From the NCBI GenBank assembly GCA_964565645.1, contig CAZMFQ010000010.1:1-64000 (forward strand): a DNA stretch of 64,000 bases, given 5' to 3'. Within the stretch, counting starts at the first letter, position 1, and each line of letters starts with the position of its first letter. The DNA comes from JAHIQC01 sp964565645. Lineage in GTDB: Bacteria > Actinomycetota > Coriobacteriia > Anaerosomatales > JAHIQC01. The notes under the pieces were generated by a model. It saw only the letters and a list, made by a program, of their open reading frames with translations, did no database searches and was not told the DNA's origin. Made by a program: the position numbers and the translations under genes. This document shows, one piece after another, positions 26,651 through 34,544 of the stretch.

Positions 26651-27700
26651 ATGCCTCGCATCTCGTTCGACGCGTTCCGCGATTCCGCACGCCGACCGCG
26701 CGCGATCATCTGGACCGGCACCATCGTGCTGATGTTCGCCGTGTTCGTGATGGTCGCCCTCGGCGTCACCTCGACATACTGGTTCTGCGCCAACGGGTGC
26801 CACAAGGTCCAGGACGACACGATCACTGCGTTCGATGCGAGCTCGCACAACAAGATCTCCTGCATGGCGTGCCATATGCCCGTGAACTCGGACCCGATCA
26901 CGTTCCTGCTTCACAAGGCGACGGCCCTGGGCGAGCTGTACAAGACGGTCACCAACACCTACGAGCTCCCGCTGAACCCCGAGTCCGAGGTCGCCGAGGA
27001 GATGAAGCCGACGCAGTGCACGCAGTGTCACGGCGACAACCGGACCATCACCCCCGCGGCCGGGATCATCATCGACCACGCGGTCCATGCGGAGAACGAC
27101 GTGAGCTGCACCATGTGCCACAACCGTGTGGCGCACCCCGAGGACTTCGAGCTCAAGCTGGCGGGCAACCGCAAGCATGAGGACTTCATGACCATGGAGG
27201 CCTGCTTCCGTTGCCATGGACTCGAGACGGGCTCCAAGGCGCCGGGTGCGTGCGAGAAGTGCCACCCCGCGGGCTTCCAGCTCAAGCCCGAGAACCACCT
27301 GCAGCCCGGTTTCTACAAGCTGGGCGGCGACTCGAAGGGACATGCCGAGCTCAAGAAGGAAGAGCCCGGGTACTGTCGCATCTGCCACGTGGAGTCCAAG
27401 TTCTGCGTCGACTGCCATGGCCTCGAGATGCCGCACCCCGCGAACTTCGAGAAGGGCCACGGCGACCTGGGCAAGTCCAAGCCGGCGGTCTGCGCCAACT
27501 GCCATGCGAAGGGCGGGGCGAGCACCTCGGGGAGCACGCAGTTCTGCAACAGCTGCCATCATCCCGAAGGCGACTCGAGCAAGCCCTGGATCCCCCAGCA
27601 CTTCAAGGTCGTCGCCAAGACCGGCGCGCAGCCCTGCTTCAAGTGCCACAAGTCGACGTTCTGCGCCGAGTGTCACGTGAACTACGCATCGCGTCAGTAG
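26651..27700 (+). CDS. NapC/NirT-like membrane cytochrome (11 CxxCH plus one Cx3CH)
   Basis: 349 residues. One N-terminal helix (about residues 22-45) runs straight into the first haem site, CANGCH (Cx3CH, about residue 46), then ISCMACHMP and ten more CxxCH motifs. The helix followed by closely spaced haems and CHMP resembles the NapC/NirT/NrfH quinol-oxidising family, but 12 haems is far more than their usual four or five. GGAGAAGGA precedes the ATG; a TTG at 26636 is an alternative. It probably takes electrons from menaquinol and passes them to the 15-haem protein. Confidence 0.85.
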   Translation: MPRISFDAFRDSARRPRAIIWTGTIVLMFAVFVMVALGVTSTYWFCANGCHKVQDDTITAFDASSHNKISCMACHMPVNSDPITFLLHKATALGELYKTVTNTYELPLNPESEVAEEMKPTQCTQCHGDNRTITPAAGIIIDHAVHAENDVSCTMCHNRVAHPEDFELKLAGNRKHEDFMTMEACFRCHGLETGSKAPGACEKCHPAGFQLKPENHLQPGFYKLGGDSKGHAELKKEEPGYCRICHVESKFCVDCHGLEMPHPANFEKGHGDLGKSKPAVCANCHAKGGASTSGSTQFCNSCHHPEGDSSKPWIPQHFKVVAKTGAQPCFKCHKSTFCAECHVNYASRQ

Positions 27701-27716
27701 CGGCGTGGGTGTGCTC

Positions 27717-28718
27717 ATGACCGGCCGCGGCGTCTCGGCTCGCAGTGTCTGGGTGGCGCTTGCCGTGGTGTTCGTCGTCGGCGGCGCACTCATCGCGTGG
27801 CTGCTGCTGGGCGGCGGATCGACGCCCTCGCGACCGGGTACGCTCACCGGCCTAAGTCCCGAGTCGACCGCGACGGTCGGCTTCGCGGGCATCATCCCGT
27901 CTGCCGAGGAGTCGGCGCTGCCCCGGCCCCTCGGGCTCGACGGCGACGGGGAACGGCTCTACGTGTGCCTCAGTGATTCCTCGGCGATCGGCGTGTTCAC
28001 CTACGACGGCGCCTTCGAGCAGACGATCACCCTCAAGCCGGCCGAGGGCGCCGCGACCGTCACGCCTGTCGATGTGGCCGTACTCTCCGACGGGACCCTT
28101 GCTGTCGTGGACACCGCCGGCGCACGCGTGGTGGTCGTGGATCCGGCGGACCCGGCCGCGCGCGGTCGTGAGTTCTCCGGCGGTCCGGGCGCGGGAAGGA
28201 TCCTGGAGCCCACGGCTATCGAGGCGGCCGACGACAGCCTGTTCGTCGCGGATGCGTCGGACGGTTCGATCAGGGAGTACACCGAGGGCGGAGACATGGT
28301 GCGCGCGATGCGCTTCGAGGCACCGTCTCCCGCCTTCGTGGGTGGCATGTGCGCCGCGGGAGGCACGCTGTGGGTCGCTGACTCCAACGCGGACAGGATC
28401 GTGGCCGCGGACCTCGAGAGCGGGGCGCAGCGACTTTTGGTCCCGCGCCGTTTCGGCCTACCCCGAGGGATCGCCGTGACCGGTTCGGGTGAGGTGATGG
28501 TCGCCGAGACCTTCGGGAAGGTGATCTCGGTGCTCGACCCCGACGGCGAGAGCGTGGTCGCCGAGTTCCCGGGTCCGGGGACCGAGAACCTCGACGCCGG
28601 CGGCGGGTTGGAGGCGCCCGAGTCGCTCCTGTGGGACGAGACCGGCGCCAGGCTGTACGTCACCGACGCTCTGGCAGGGCGTATCAAGGTCTACAACTAC
28701 AGACAGGCAGGTAGATGA
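27717..28718 (+). CDS. Membrane-anchored NHL-like beta-propeller protein
   Basis: 333 residues from ATG 27717 (a GTG at 27705 is possible; neither has a clear ribosome site). One N-terminal helix (core VWVALAVVFVVGGALIAWLL) precedes about six propeller repeats weaker than in the other NHL proteins, e.g. GERLYVCLSDSSAIGVF, DSLFVADASDGSIREY and GTLWVADSNADRIV. It lies 16 bp after the 12-haem cytochrome gene, and its stop overlaps the lipoprotein start. It is the third membrane NHL protein beside a cytochrome gene in this window. Confidence 0.75.
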   Translation: MTGRGVSARSVWVALAVVFVVGGALIAWLLLGGGSTPSRPGTLTGLSPESTATVGFAGIIPSAEESALPRPLGLDGDGERLYVCLSDSSAIGVFTYDGAFEQTITLKPAEGAATVTPVDVAVLSDGTLAVVDTAGARVVVVDPADPAARGREFSGGPGAGRILEPTAIEAADDSLFVADASDGSIREYTEGGDMVRAMRFEAPSPAFVGGMCAAGGTLWVADSNADRIVAADLESGAQRLLVPRRFGLPRGIAVTGSGEVMVAETFGKVISVLDPDGESVVAEFPGPGTENLDAGGGLEAPESLLWDETGARLYVTDALAGRIKVYNYRQAGR

Positions 28719-29164
28719 TGCTGAACCGTCGCCGGGCTCTGGGGGTCTGCGCGCTGCTGCTCTCTGTGTTCATCACGTTCGTGCTCGCGGGTTGCGCGGC
28801 GACACCTTCCGGGCCTGACGACCCCGCGGCTTCCGTCGATGCCCTGCTGCGACTGCGGCAGGAGCGTTCCACCGACGCTTCGGCGTACGCTCAGTATCTG
28901 GAGCCTGAGACCGCGAAGGATCTGGCACGTTCCTCGGCGGAGGACACGTCGGGAGTCACGCCCACGCCGGCGTGGGAGGAGCCCTACGTCAGCGCACAGG
29001 ACGACTCCACGGCCAAGGTCGTCGTCGTATGGAGGTCGAGGGAGGAGCACCCCGGTTTTCCTGCGGCCACGGAGTGGTCTCTGAAGCTCGCCGACGGTCA
29101 CTGGATCGCCATCGACGCTCAGGCGATAGAGGACACTGCCGGCATCCCGCCACGCGCGCCGTAG
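28715..29164 (+). CDS. Small lipoprotein of unknown function
   Basis: 149 residues. The signal peptide ends in a lipobox (FVLAGC), so it should be lipid-anchored outside the membrane. The remainder has a helix-then-strands plan ending LADGHWIAIDAQ, suggestive of a small NTF2-like fold. It overlaps the NHL gene by ATGA. Its size and C-terminal pattern recall the 22232 lipoprotein, but clear homology is not evident. Confidence 0.7.
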   Translation: MMLNRRRALGVCALLLSVFITFVLAGCAATPSGPDDPAASVDALLRLRQERSTDASAYAQYLEPETAKDLARSSAEDTSGVTPTPAWEEPYVSAQDDSTAKVVVVWRSREEHPGFPAATEWSLKLADGHWIAIDAQAIEDTAGIPPRAP

Positions 29165-29251
29165 CCCGCTTCTCAGCCCCCGCTTGGCGTATCATGTCAG
29201 CTGTTCGCGGTGTTTGCGTGAGTTTCGGGTCGACGGGCGAGGAGAGCCAAG

Positions 29252-29911
29252 ATGAACAGCGGGACAGAGGCCCCCGAGGCATCCGTGTATCGCCTGTCGC
29301 TCTACCACTGCTACCTCGGTGAGTTGTTGCGTTCCGGCATGTCCGGCCGCATCACCTCGAGGCAGCTCGCGGGCGAACTCGGACTCAAGGAAGAGACGCT
29401 TCGGAGGGACATGTCCTTCGTGGGCAATGTGGGCCGTCCCGGTGCGGGGTACGATGCCCGCGAGCTCTTCGCCCGCATCACCGAGTACCTCGGGCTCTCC
29501 GAGGACTACCCCATCATCAAAGTCGGGACCGTCCAGATGCTCGAGGCCCTGAGGGTCGTGTTCCCGGCGCACAGTTTCGGCGTCGAGCCCGTGGCGCTCT
29601 ACTCCGAGCTCGAATCGGATGCCGGCGCCGTTGTCGACGGCGTCGAGGTGCGGCACGTGAGTGAGCTGCCTGCGATCGATCCCGCGCTCGGAGCCGTGGT
29701 CGCGCTCGTGGCGTGCTCGCCCGAGTGGGTCCAGCGTACGGTCGACCTGCTTCACGCCGGCGGCGTGACGGGAGTCCTGCTTCTGACCCCCGCGATCAGA
29801 GTGGTGAAGCCCGAGGGGATGCAGGTCACCCAGATGCGCATGCCGTGCGACATCAAGTCGCTGGCCTGTCGGTGTCAGGCACCCGCGCAGAGCGGCCCTT
29901 CCGCGCGCTGA
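29252..29911 (+). CDS. Divergent Rex-family regulator without the usual nucleotide loop
   Basis: 219 residues, with GAGGAG before the ATG. The N-terminal winged helix follows Rex closely (YRLSLYHCYLGELL, LGLKEETLRRDMSFVGNVGRPGAGYD). Where Rex has GxGxxG this protein has IKVGTVQMLEAL (about residue 87), so the canonical NAD(H) site is lost. The C-terminus carries three cysteines, C199, C206 and C208 (CDIKSLACRC), absent from the rex product at 18529. It follows the cytochrome genes. It may regulate them in response to another signal (thiol or metal); that is inference. Confidence 0.75.
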   Translation: MNSGTEAPEASVYRLSLYHCYLGELLRSGMSGRITSRQLAGELGLKEETLRRDMSFVGNVGRPGAGYDARELFARITEYLGLSEDYPIIKVGTVQMLEALRVVFPAHSFGVEPVALYSELESDAGAVVDGVEVRHVSELPAIDPALGAVVALVACSPEWVQRTVDLLHAGGVTGVLLLTPAIRVVKPEGMQVTQMRMPCDIKSLACRCQAPAQSGPSAR

Positions 29912-30007
29912 TCTCCTCGATCGCGATGCTCCGCCGCAGCCGTCGCGCATGCTGGCCGTGCCGTCGCTACGCTGCTCCTCGGCAGGGAATCCGCTCTTAT
30001 GTGCGAA

Positions 30008-30016
30008 TGCTACAAT
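30008..30016 (+). promoter_or_regulatory. Extended -10 promoter for the radical SAM gene
   Basis: TGCTACAAT matches the extended -10 element (TGn-TAnnAT). The predicted transcript start, near 30023, leaves a leader of about 100 bases before the ATG at 30122. No clear -35 box is seen, as expected for extended -10 promoters. Confidence 0.55.
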
Positions 30017-30038
30017 GAGCGCCACGCGTCGTGAGGGA

Positions 30039-30058
30039 TGCGGCATGCCGGTGCCGCA
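30039..30058 (+). other. Stem-loop in the leader of the radical SAM gene
   Basis: TGCGGCA (30039-30045) pairs with TGCCGCA (30052-30058) around a 6-base loop, inside the predicted leader. I could not match the leader to a known riboswitch. The rest of the 29912-30121 gap shows nothing else clear. Confidence 0.4.
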
Positions 30059-30121
30059 CAAAGGACACTGCCGGGTGTTCGCAGGCGCGTCATATCAGCG
30101 CGGAAAGGCCTGGTTCCGTAG

Positions 30122-31903
30122 ATGTCGCGAGTCGATCTCGTCTTGTTGCACGCTCCGAGTGTCTATGACTTCCGTGAGCGTTCGATCATGTTCGGCCCCG
30201 TATCGGACATGGTGCCTTCCACTCCTGCTTTCGAGATGTATCCGCTCGGCTTCACGACCATGGCCGAGTACATGGAGCGCCACGGCTTGAAGGTCCGCAT
30301 CGTCAACCTCGCCGTGTTGATGCTCAACCGCAAGGATTACGACGTCGAGGCGGCGATCCGGGACATGGACCCGGTCGCGTTCGGCATCGATCTGCACTGG
30401 CTGCCTCACGCGCACGGCTCGATCGAGATCGCCAAGATCGTCAAGAAGTACCACCCGAACACGCCTGTGATCTTCGGAGGCCTGTCGTCGAGCTACTTCC
30501 ACGAGGAGCTTGCGAGCTATCCGTGTGTGGACTACGTGCTGCGCGGGGACTCCACCGAGGAGCCGGTCACACGGCTCATGTTCGCACTCAAGGGCAAGGG
30601 CCGCGTCGACGACATACCCAACCTCACATACAAGACCGCCGCCGGGTCGGTCGTGGTCAACCCGCTCGAGTGGGTGCCCGACACGATGGACGCCATATCG
30701 CTCGACTACTCGTTCAACATGAAGGCCGTCATACGCTACCGCGACATGATGGGATTCGTCCCGTTCAAGGACTGGCTGCAGTATCCCGTGTGCGCCTCGC
30801 TCACCTGCCGAGGATGCACGCACAACTGCGTGACCTGCGGGGGGAGCGCGTACGCCTTCCGCGAGCACTTCGGGAGGCGCAAGGTCGCCTTCCGCGACCC
30901 GGAGCTGCTCGTGCGCGACATCGAGCACATCCAGAAGTACATCCCGGGGCCGATCTTCGTCCTCAACGATTTCTTGCAGGGCGGGCGCGACTACGTTGCG
31001 GCGTTCATCCGCGGTCTGTCGCGCATCAACCTGCGCAATCCCATCGGCTTCGAGTTCTTCAAGCCCCCCGCCGAGGAGTTCTACGAGTTCCTGAACGAGC
31101 ACCTCAACGACTACTCGGTGGAGATCAGCGCCGAGAGCCATGACGACGAGGTGCGCGCCGCGTTCGGCAAACACCACTACACGACCGAGCAGCTCGAGAC
31201 CTCGATCCAGGCGGCGCTCAAGCACGGGTGTTCGCGCTTCGACCTGTACTTCATGACCGGCATTCCTCGGCAGACCGCGGCCTCGGTGCTACAGACGCCC
31301 GCGTATGTCGAATCCCTGTACGGCAAGGTCGAAAACGACCCGCGCCTGCTGTGCTTCACGTCGCCGATGGCGCCGTTCCTCGACCCCGGCTCGATGGCGT
31401 TCGACGACCCGGCAAAGTACGGGTACACCCGTCGCGCCACGACGCTCGAGGAGCACAGGCAGCTGCTCGTGCAGCCCTCATGGAAGTACATCATGAACTA
31501 CGAGAGCCACGCGATGAGCCCCTCGGAGATGGTCGACGCCACCTACGAGGCGGGCGTGGGTCTGAACCGCGTGAAGGCCCGCCTCGGCATCATCGACGCC
31601 GCGACAGCCGATCAGACCGAACTGCGGGCAGCGGCCGCGCGCGAGGCGATGGCCGAGATCGACAAGATCATGGGCGGCGATCCTGAGTCGCGCGCTGCGA
31701 AGATCGCCGCACTCAAGCGGCAGTTCGATGTCCTCTCCGAGTCGACCGTGTGTGAGAAGTCCGAGCTCAACTGGCCTGCGTACGTGAGCTGGCGCCATGT
31801 TTGGCATGTGTTCGTGTTGTGGGTCAAGGAGAATCTCGCTAACCTATTCAACCTGCGGCGCGTCACGCCGCATTCGGTGAGCGAGACCTCGGAGGCACGA
31901 TGA
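30122..31903 (+). CDS. B12-binding radical SAM protein
   Basis: 593 residues. The N-terminal third has the cobalamin-binding Rossmann plan (PLGFTTMAEYMERHGLKVRI, then FGIDLHWLPHA, then PVIFGGLSSSYF). The radical SAM cluster motif CTHNCVTC (CxxxCxxC) lies near residue 235, within TCRGCTHNCVTCGGS, and a TIM-barrel-like region with ISAESHDDEVR follows. It may belong to the Ta0216-like B12/radical SAM group (TIGR04190); that is from memory. It overlaps menG by ATGA. B12 radical SAM enzymes often methylate unreactive carbons, so modification of a quinone or lipid is possible but inferred. Confidence 0.85.
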   Translation: MSRVDLVLLHAPSVYDFRERSIMFGPVSDMVPSTPAFEMYPLGFTTMAEYMERHGLKVRIVNLAVLMLNRKDYDVEAAIRDMDPVAFGIDLHWLPHAHGSIEIAKIVKKYHPNTPVIFGGLSSSYFHEELASYPCVDYVLRGDSTEEPVTRLMFALKGKGRVDDIPNLTYKTAAGSVVVNPLEWVPDTMDAISLDYSFNMKAVIRYRDMMGFVPFKDWLQYPVCASLTCRGCTHNCVTCGGSAYAFREHFGRRKVAFRDPELLVRDIEHIQKYIPGPIFVLNDFLQGGRDYVAAFIRGLSRINLRNPIGFEFFKPPAEEFYEFLNEHLNDYSVEISAESHDDEVRAAFGKHHYTTEQLETSIQAALKHGCSRFDLYFMTGIPRQTAASVLQTPAYVESLYGKVENDPRLLCFTSPMAPFLDPGSMAFDDPAKYGYTRRATTLEEHRQLLVQPSWKYIMNYESHAMSPSEMVDATYEAGVGLNRVKARLGIIDAATADQTELRAAAAREAMAEIDKIMGGDPESRAAKIAALKRQFDVLSESTVCEKSELNWPAYVSWRHVWHVFVLWVKENLANLFNLRRVTPHSVSETSEAR

Positions 31904-32640
31904 CCGATCCCGGCGACAGGCCGGTCCACACACCCGCCCCGGGCGAGGCGACGAGCGATCGCGTCGCCGGGATCTTCGGGCGCATCGCGGACAGCTACGA
32001 CTCCTTCAACCTGCTTTCGAGCATGGGGATCGACCGAATCTGGCGCAGTGCCGCCGTGCGCGCCGCCCGGCTCACCACCGGCATGCGCGTGCTCGACCTG
32101 TGCGCCGGCACCGGGGATCTGAGCTTCGCGCTCGCCCGGACGGGCCTTCCGCGTGAGGTTGTGGGGACCGACTTCGTTCCCGAGATGCTTGCCGTCGCCG
32201 AACGCAAGATCGCCGGGTTCAAGGGCTCCGACGTGAGTTTCTCCGTGGCCGACGCGCAGGACATCCCGTTCCCGGACTCGTCGTTCGACGTGGTCACCGT
32301 GGCCTTCGGGGTGCGCAATCTCCCTGACCGCGCCGCGAACTTCCGCGAGGTGCACCGGGTGCTCAAGCCCGGCGGCCGGTACGTCATCCTCGAATTCTCG
32401 AGGCCTCCGTTCGGGCCCTGGCGGGGCGTCTATCATTTCTACCTGCGGACGGTGATCCCCGCGCTCGGAGGCAGGCTCTCCGGCGGCGATCGCGAGTCGT
32501 TCCAGTACCTGAACGACTCGATCCTGAGGTTCCCGGATCAGCCATCACTTGCTGCCGAACTGCGCAGCGCCGGGTTCGCAGCCATCGACTGGACGAACCA
32601 CACCGGAGGGATCGTCGCGATCCACACGGCGGTTAAGTAG
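31900..32640 (+). CDS. menG: Demethylmenaquinone methyltransferase MenG (UbiE family)
   Basis: 246 residues. The class I SAM-methyltransferase motif VLDLCAGTGDLSFALAR and the UbiE/MenG signatures FGRIADSYDSFN, VTVAFGVRNLPDR and REVHRVLKPGGR are all present. It adds the last methyl group to make menaquinone, the lipid electron carrier used by complex I and NapC-like cytochromes. The ATGA overlap with the radical SAM gene implies coupled expression. Confidence 0.92.
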   Translation: MTDPGDRPVHTPAPGEATSDRVAGIFGRIADSYDSFNLLSSMGIDRIWRSAAVRAARLTTGMRVLDLCAGTGDLSFALARTGLPREVVGTDFVPEMLAVAERKIAGFKGSDVSFSVADAQDIPFPDSSFDVVTVAFGVRNLPDRAANFREVHRVLKPGGRYVILEFSRPPFGPWRGVYHFYLRTVIPALGGRLSGGDRESFQYLNDSILRFPDQPSLAAELRSAGFAAIDWTNHTGGIVAIHTAVK

Positions 32641-32669
32641 TCCGCGACTGTCGGCCGGCCATGGTGCGG

Positions 32670-32675
32670 TAAGAT
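32670..32675 (+). promoter_or_regulatory. Possible -10 box before the amidohydrolase gene
   Basis: TAAGAT lies 31 bases before the ATG at 32707 in the short gap after menG. No matching -35 box or TGn extension is seen, so this is weak. Confidence 0.3.
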
Positions 32676-32706
32676 AGCGGCATCCGAACTCCACGCAGGA
32701 GGCCCC

Positions 32707-34053
32707 ATGCTTCTCGCAGCAAGATACGTGCTCCCGGTCGCCGCGCCCCACATCGAGAACGGCGCCGTGCTCGTCCGCGACGGACGGATCGTCGAGATCG
32801 GTGAACTCGCCTCCCTTCGTGCGGCGCACCCCGATGAGCCCGTCCGCGATTTCGGCCTCGCCGCCCTGATGCCCGGCTTCGTCGACCTGCACACACACCT
32901 CGAGTACTCGGCGATGCGCGGGCTGGTCGACGACCTGCCCTACGCCGAGTGGAAACTCCAGGTCATGGAGAAGGAGCGCGCACTCTCGAGGGAGGACTGG
33001 GAGGACGCCTCCATGCTCGGAGCGCTCGAGGCGCTACGCTCCGGCATCACCACCATCGGCGACATCACGGATTCCGGCTCCTCGACCAGGGCGGTCATCT
33101 CTTCGGGCATGCGCGCCTCGGTCTATCGCGAGGTCCAGACCATGGACCGCACAAGGATATCCGGGGTCATGGACGCCGCCCGCCAGGACATCGCCGAATG
33201 GTCCCAGGCCGCCGACCCCGGACTCGTCCGCATAGGTATCGCGCCCCACTCCGCGTACAGCTGCCATCCGCAGTTGTTCCGGGAGGTCTCGGATTTCGCA
33301 ATCGAGACGGGCACTCCCGTGGCGACGCATCTCGCGGGGTCGCGCGAGGAGTACGAGTTCGTCAAGTACGGCAGCTCCAAGCTCGCATTCGAGTATCGCC
33401 AGAAGTGGGGAGCGGACGTCCCGTGGCTTCCGACCGGCGTCAGCCCCGTGCAGTACGTGCTCCAGTGGGGGCTCATGGACGTCCCCGAGCTGCTCGCGGT
33501 GCACTGCACGCAGATCGATGACGACGATATCGACGTGATCGCCGATCGCGATGTCGCGGTCGCGTTCTGCCCGCGCTGCAACGCCAAGCTCGGCATGGGG
33601 GTCCTGCCCCTGCGCAAGCTGCTGTACCGCGGCGTGCGGGTGGGCATCGGGACGGACTCGCCCGCCTCGAACAACACCATGGACATGTTCGACGAGATGC
33701 GGATCGGACTGCTCATCCAGCGCGCGGTTGACGCGCACGAGCAGTTCCATGTGGCGCGCAAGTTCGTCAAGCTCGGCACGCTGGACGCCGCGCGCGCCCT
33801 GCGCATCGACGAAAGCGTCGGCTCGCTCGAGCCCGGCAAGGAGGCGGACATCATCGCCGTCGATCTCTCATACTCGCACCAGCTGCCCACCCAGTACCCC
33901 TACAGCACACTCGTGCACGCCGCCAACCAGGACAACGTCGTCTTCACCATGGTCGGCGGTCGGGTGTTGTACGACACGGGCGAGTGGAGCACCCTCGACG
34001 TCGAGCGCCTCAAGGCGCGTGCCGAGGAGCTGCGTCTCAAACTCCGGTCGTGA
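32707..34053 (+). CDS. Metal-dependent amidohydrolase (possibly aminodeoxyfutalosine deaminase, MqnX-like)
   Basis: 448 residues, full-length ATZ/TRZ-type amidohydrolase. Metal and catalytic residues are visible: HTH in PGFVDLHTHLEYS, a histidine in IAPHSAYSCHP, one in LLAVHCTQ, and Asp in GIGTDSPASNN. Such enzymes remove amino groups from purines or related compounds. The neighbouring menG raises the possibility of MqnX in the futalosine route to menaquinone, but SAH/MTA deaminase or another deaminase is equally allowed by the motifs. AGGAGG precedes the ATG. Confidence 0.85.
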   Translation: MLLAARYVLPVAAPHIENGAVLVRDGRIVEIGELASLRAAHPDEPVRDFGLAALMPGFVDLHTHLEYSAMRGLVDDLPYAEWKLQVMEKERALSREDWEDASMLGALEALRSGITTIGDITDSGSSTRAVISSGMRASVYREVQTMDRTRISGVMDAARQDIAEWSQAADPGLVRIGIAPHSAYSCHPQLFREVSDFAIETGTPVATHLAGSREEYEFVKYGSSKLAFEYRQKWGADVPWLPTGVSPVQYVLQWGLMDVPELLAVHCTQIDDDDIDVIADRDVAVAFCPRCNAKLGMGVLPLRKLLYRGVRVGIGTDSPASNNTMDMFDEMRIGLLIQRAVDAHEQFHVARKFVKLGTLDAARALRIDESVGSLEPGKEADIIAVDLSYSHQLPTQYPYSTLVHAANQDNVVFTMVGGRVLYDTGEWSTLDVERLKARAEELRLKLRS

Positions 34054-34544
34054 GCGGTCTGGAGCGGGGGAGGGTCCTGCGCGTCAGGCCCGGCGAGGTC
34101 GACCTGCGCATGGTCCCCGGTGACGAGTGCGTCGAGTGCGGTGCCTGCGCGAAGGCCGACGAGGGGATGCTCTTGGAGGCGGTTCCCGCTCCGCCGGGCC
34201 TCAGTCCCGGCGATCTCGTCGAGGTCAGCATCTCCCCGGGGGCGAGGTCCCGCGCGCGAGTCCTCGTGTTCGTCGTCCCGGTCGCAGCGCTGCTGTTGGG
34301 ATACATGGCCGGGTTCTTGCTTGGTTCCCTCTTGTCGGCTTCAAGCGATATGATCGGCGCCGTAGTAGGTCTGACCTGCGGCGCAGGTGCTCTTTACGGG
34401 GTCGCCCGCATCGATTCCCGCCAAGCCGTCCAACGGCGTGCGAGCGTGCACGTCCATGCTATAATCGCGCAGGCAAATCGACCCCGCATCGATGCGGGGT
34501 CCGACGGAACGCCCCCAAGCGAGGAGGACCAGACTCGTGAGTGA
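34050..34544 (+). CDS. SoxR-reducing system RseC-like membrane protein
   Basis: 164 residues from a GTG overlapping the amidohydrolase stop (GTGA). The N-terminal domain carries the RseC/MucC cysteine cluster (ECVECGACAKAD), and two membrane helices follow (VLVFVVPVAALLLGYMAG and a second starting MIGAVVGL). RseC-family proteins are linked to electron transfer at the membrane with Rnf/Rsx, which is not in this window. A promoter and a palindrome for the next gene lie inside its 3' end. Confidence 0.8.
   Translation: MSGLERGRVLRVRPGEVDLRMVPGDECVECGACAKADEGMLLEAVPAPPGLSPGDLVEVSISPGARSRARVLVFVVPVAALLLGYMAGFLLGSLLSASSDMIGAVVGLTCGAGALYGVARIDSRQAVQRRASVHVHAIIAQANRPRIDAGSDGTPPSEEDQTRE
34457..34465 (+). 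promoter_or_regulatory. Consensus extended -10 promoter inside the rseC-like gene
   Basis: TGCTATAAT is a perfect extended -10 element. Transcription would start near 34472, directly before a 20-base palindrome, and would drive the gene at 34537. No clear -35 box is visible. Confidence 0.65.
34481..34500 (+). promoter_or_regulatory. Perfect 20-base palindrome between promoter and gene
   Basis: ACCCCGCATCGATGCGGGGT is self-complementary over all 20 bases. Placed just after a consensus promoter, it could be an operator or form a leader hairpin. It also encodes part of the rseC-like protein, so chance cannot be excluded, though a perfect 20-base palindrome is unlikely by chance. Confidence 0.5.

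Noticed and set aside
25601..27895. Minus-strand open frame of 764 codons
   Set aside because: Shadow of the 15- and 12-haem cytochrome genes. There are no motifs.
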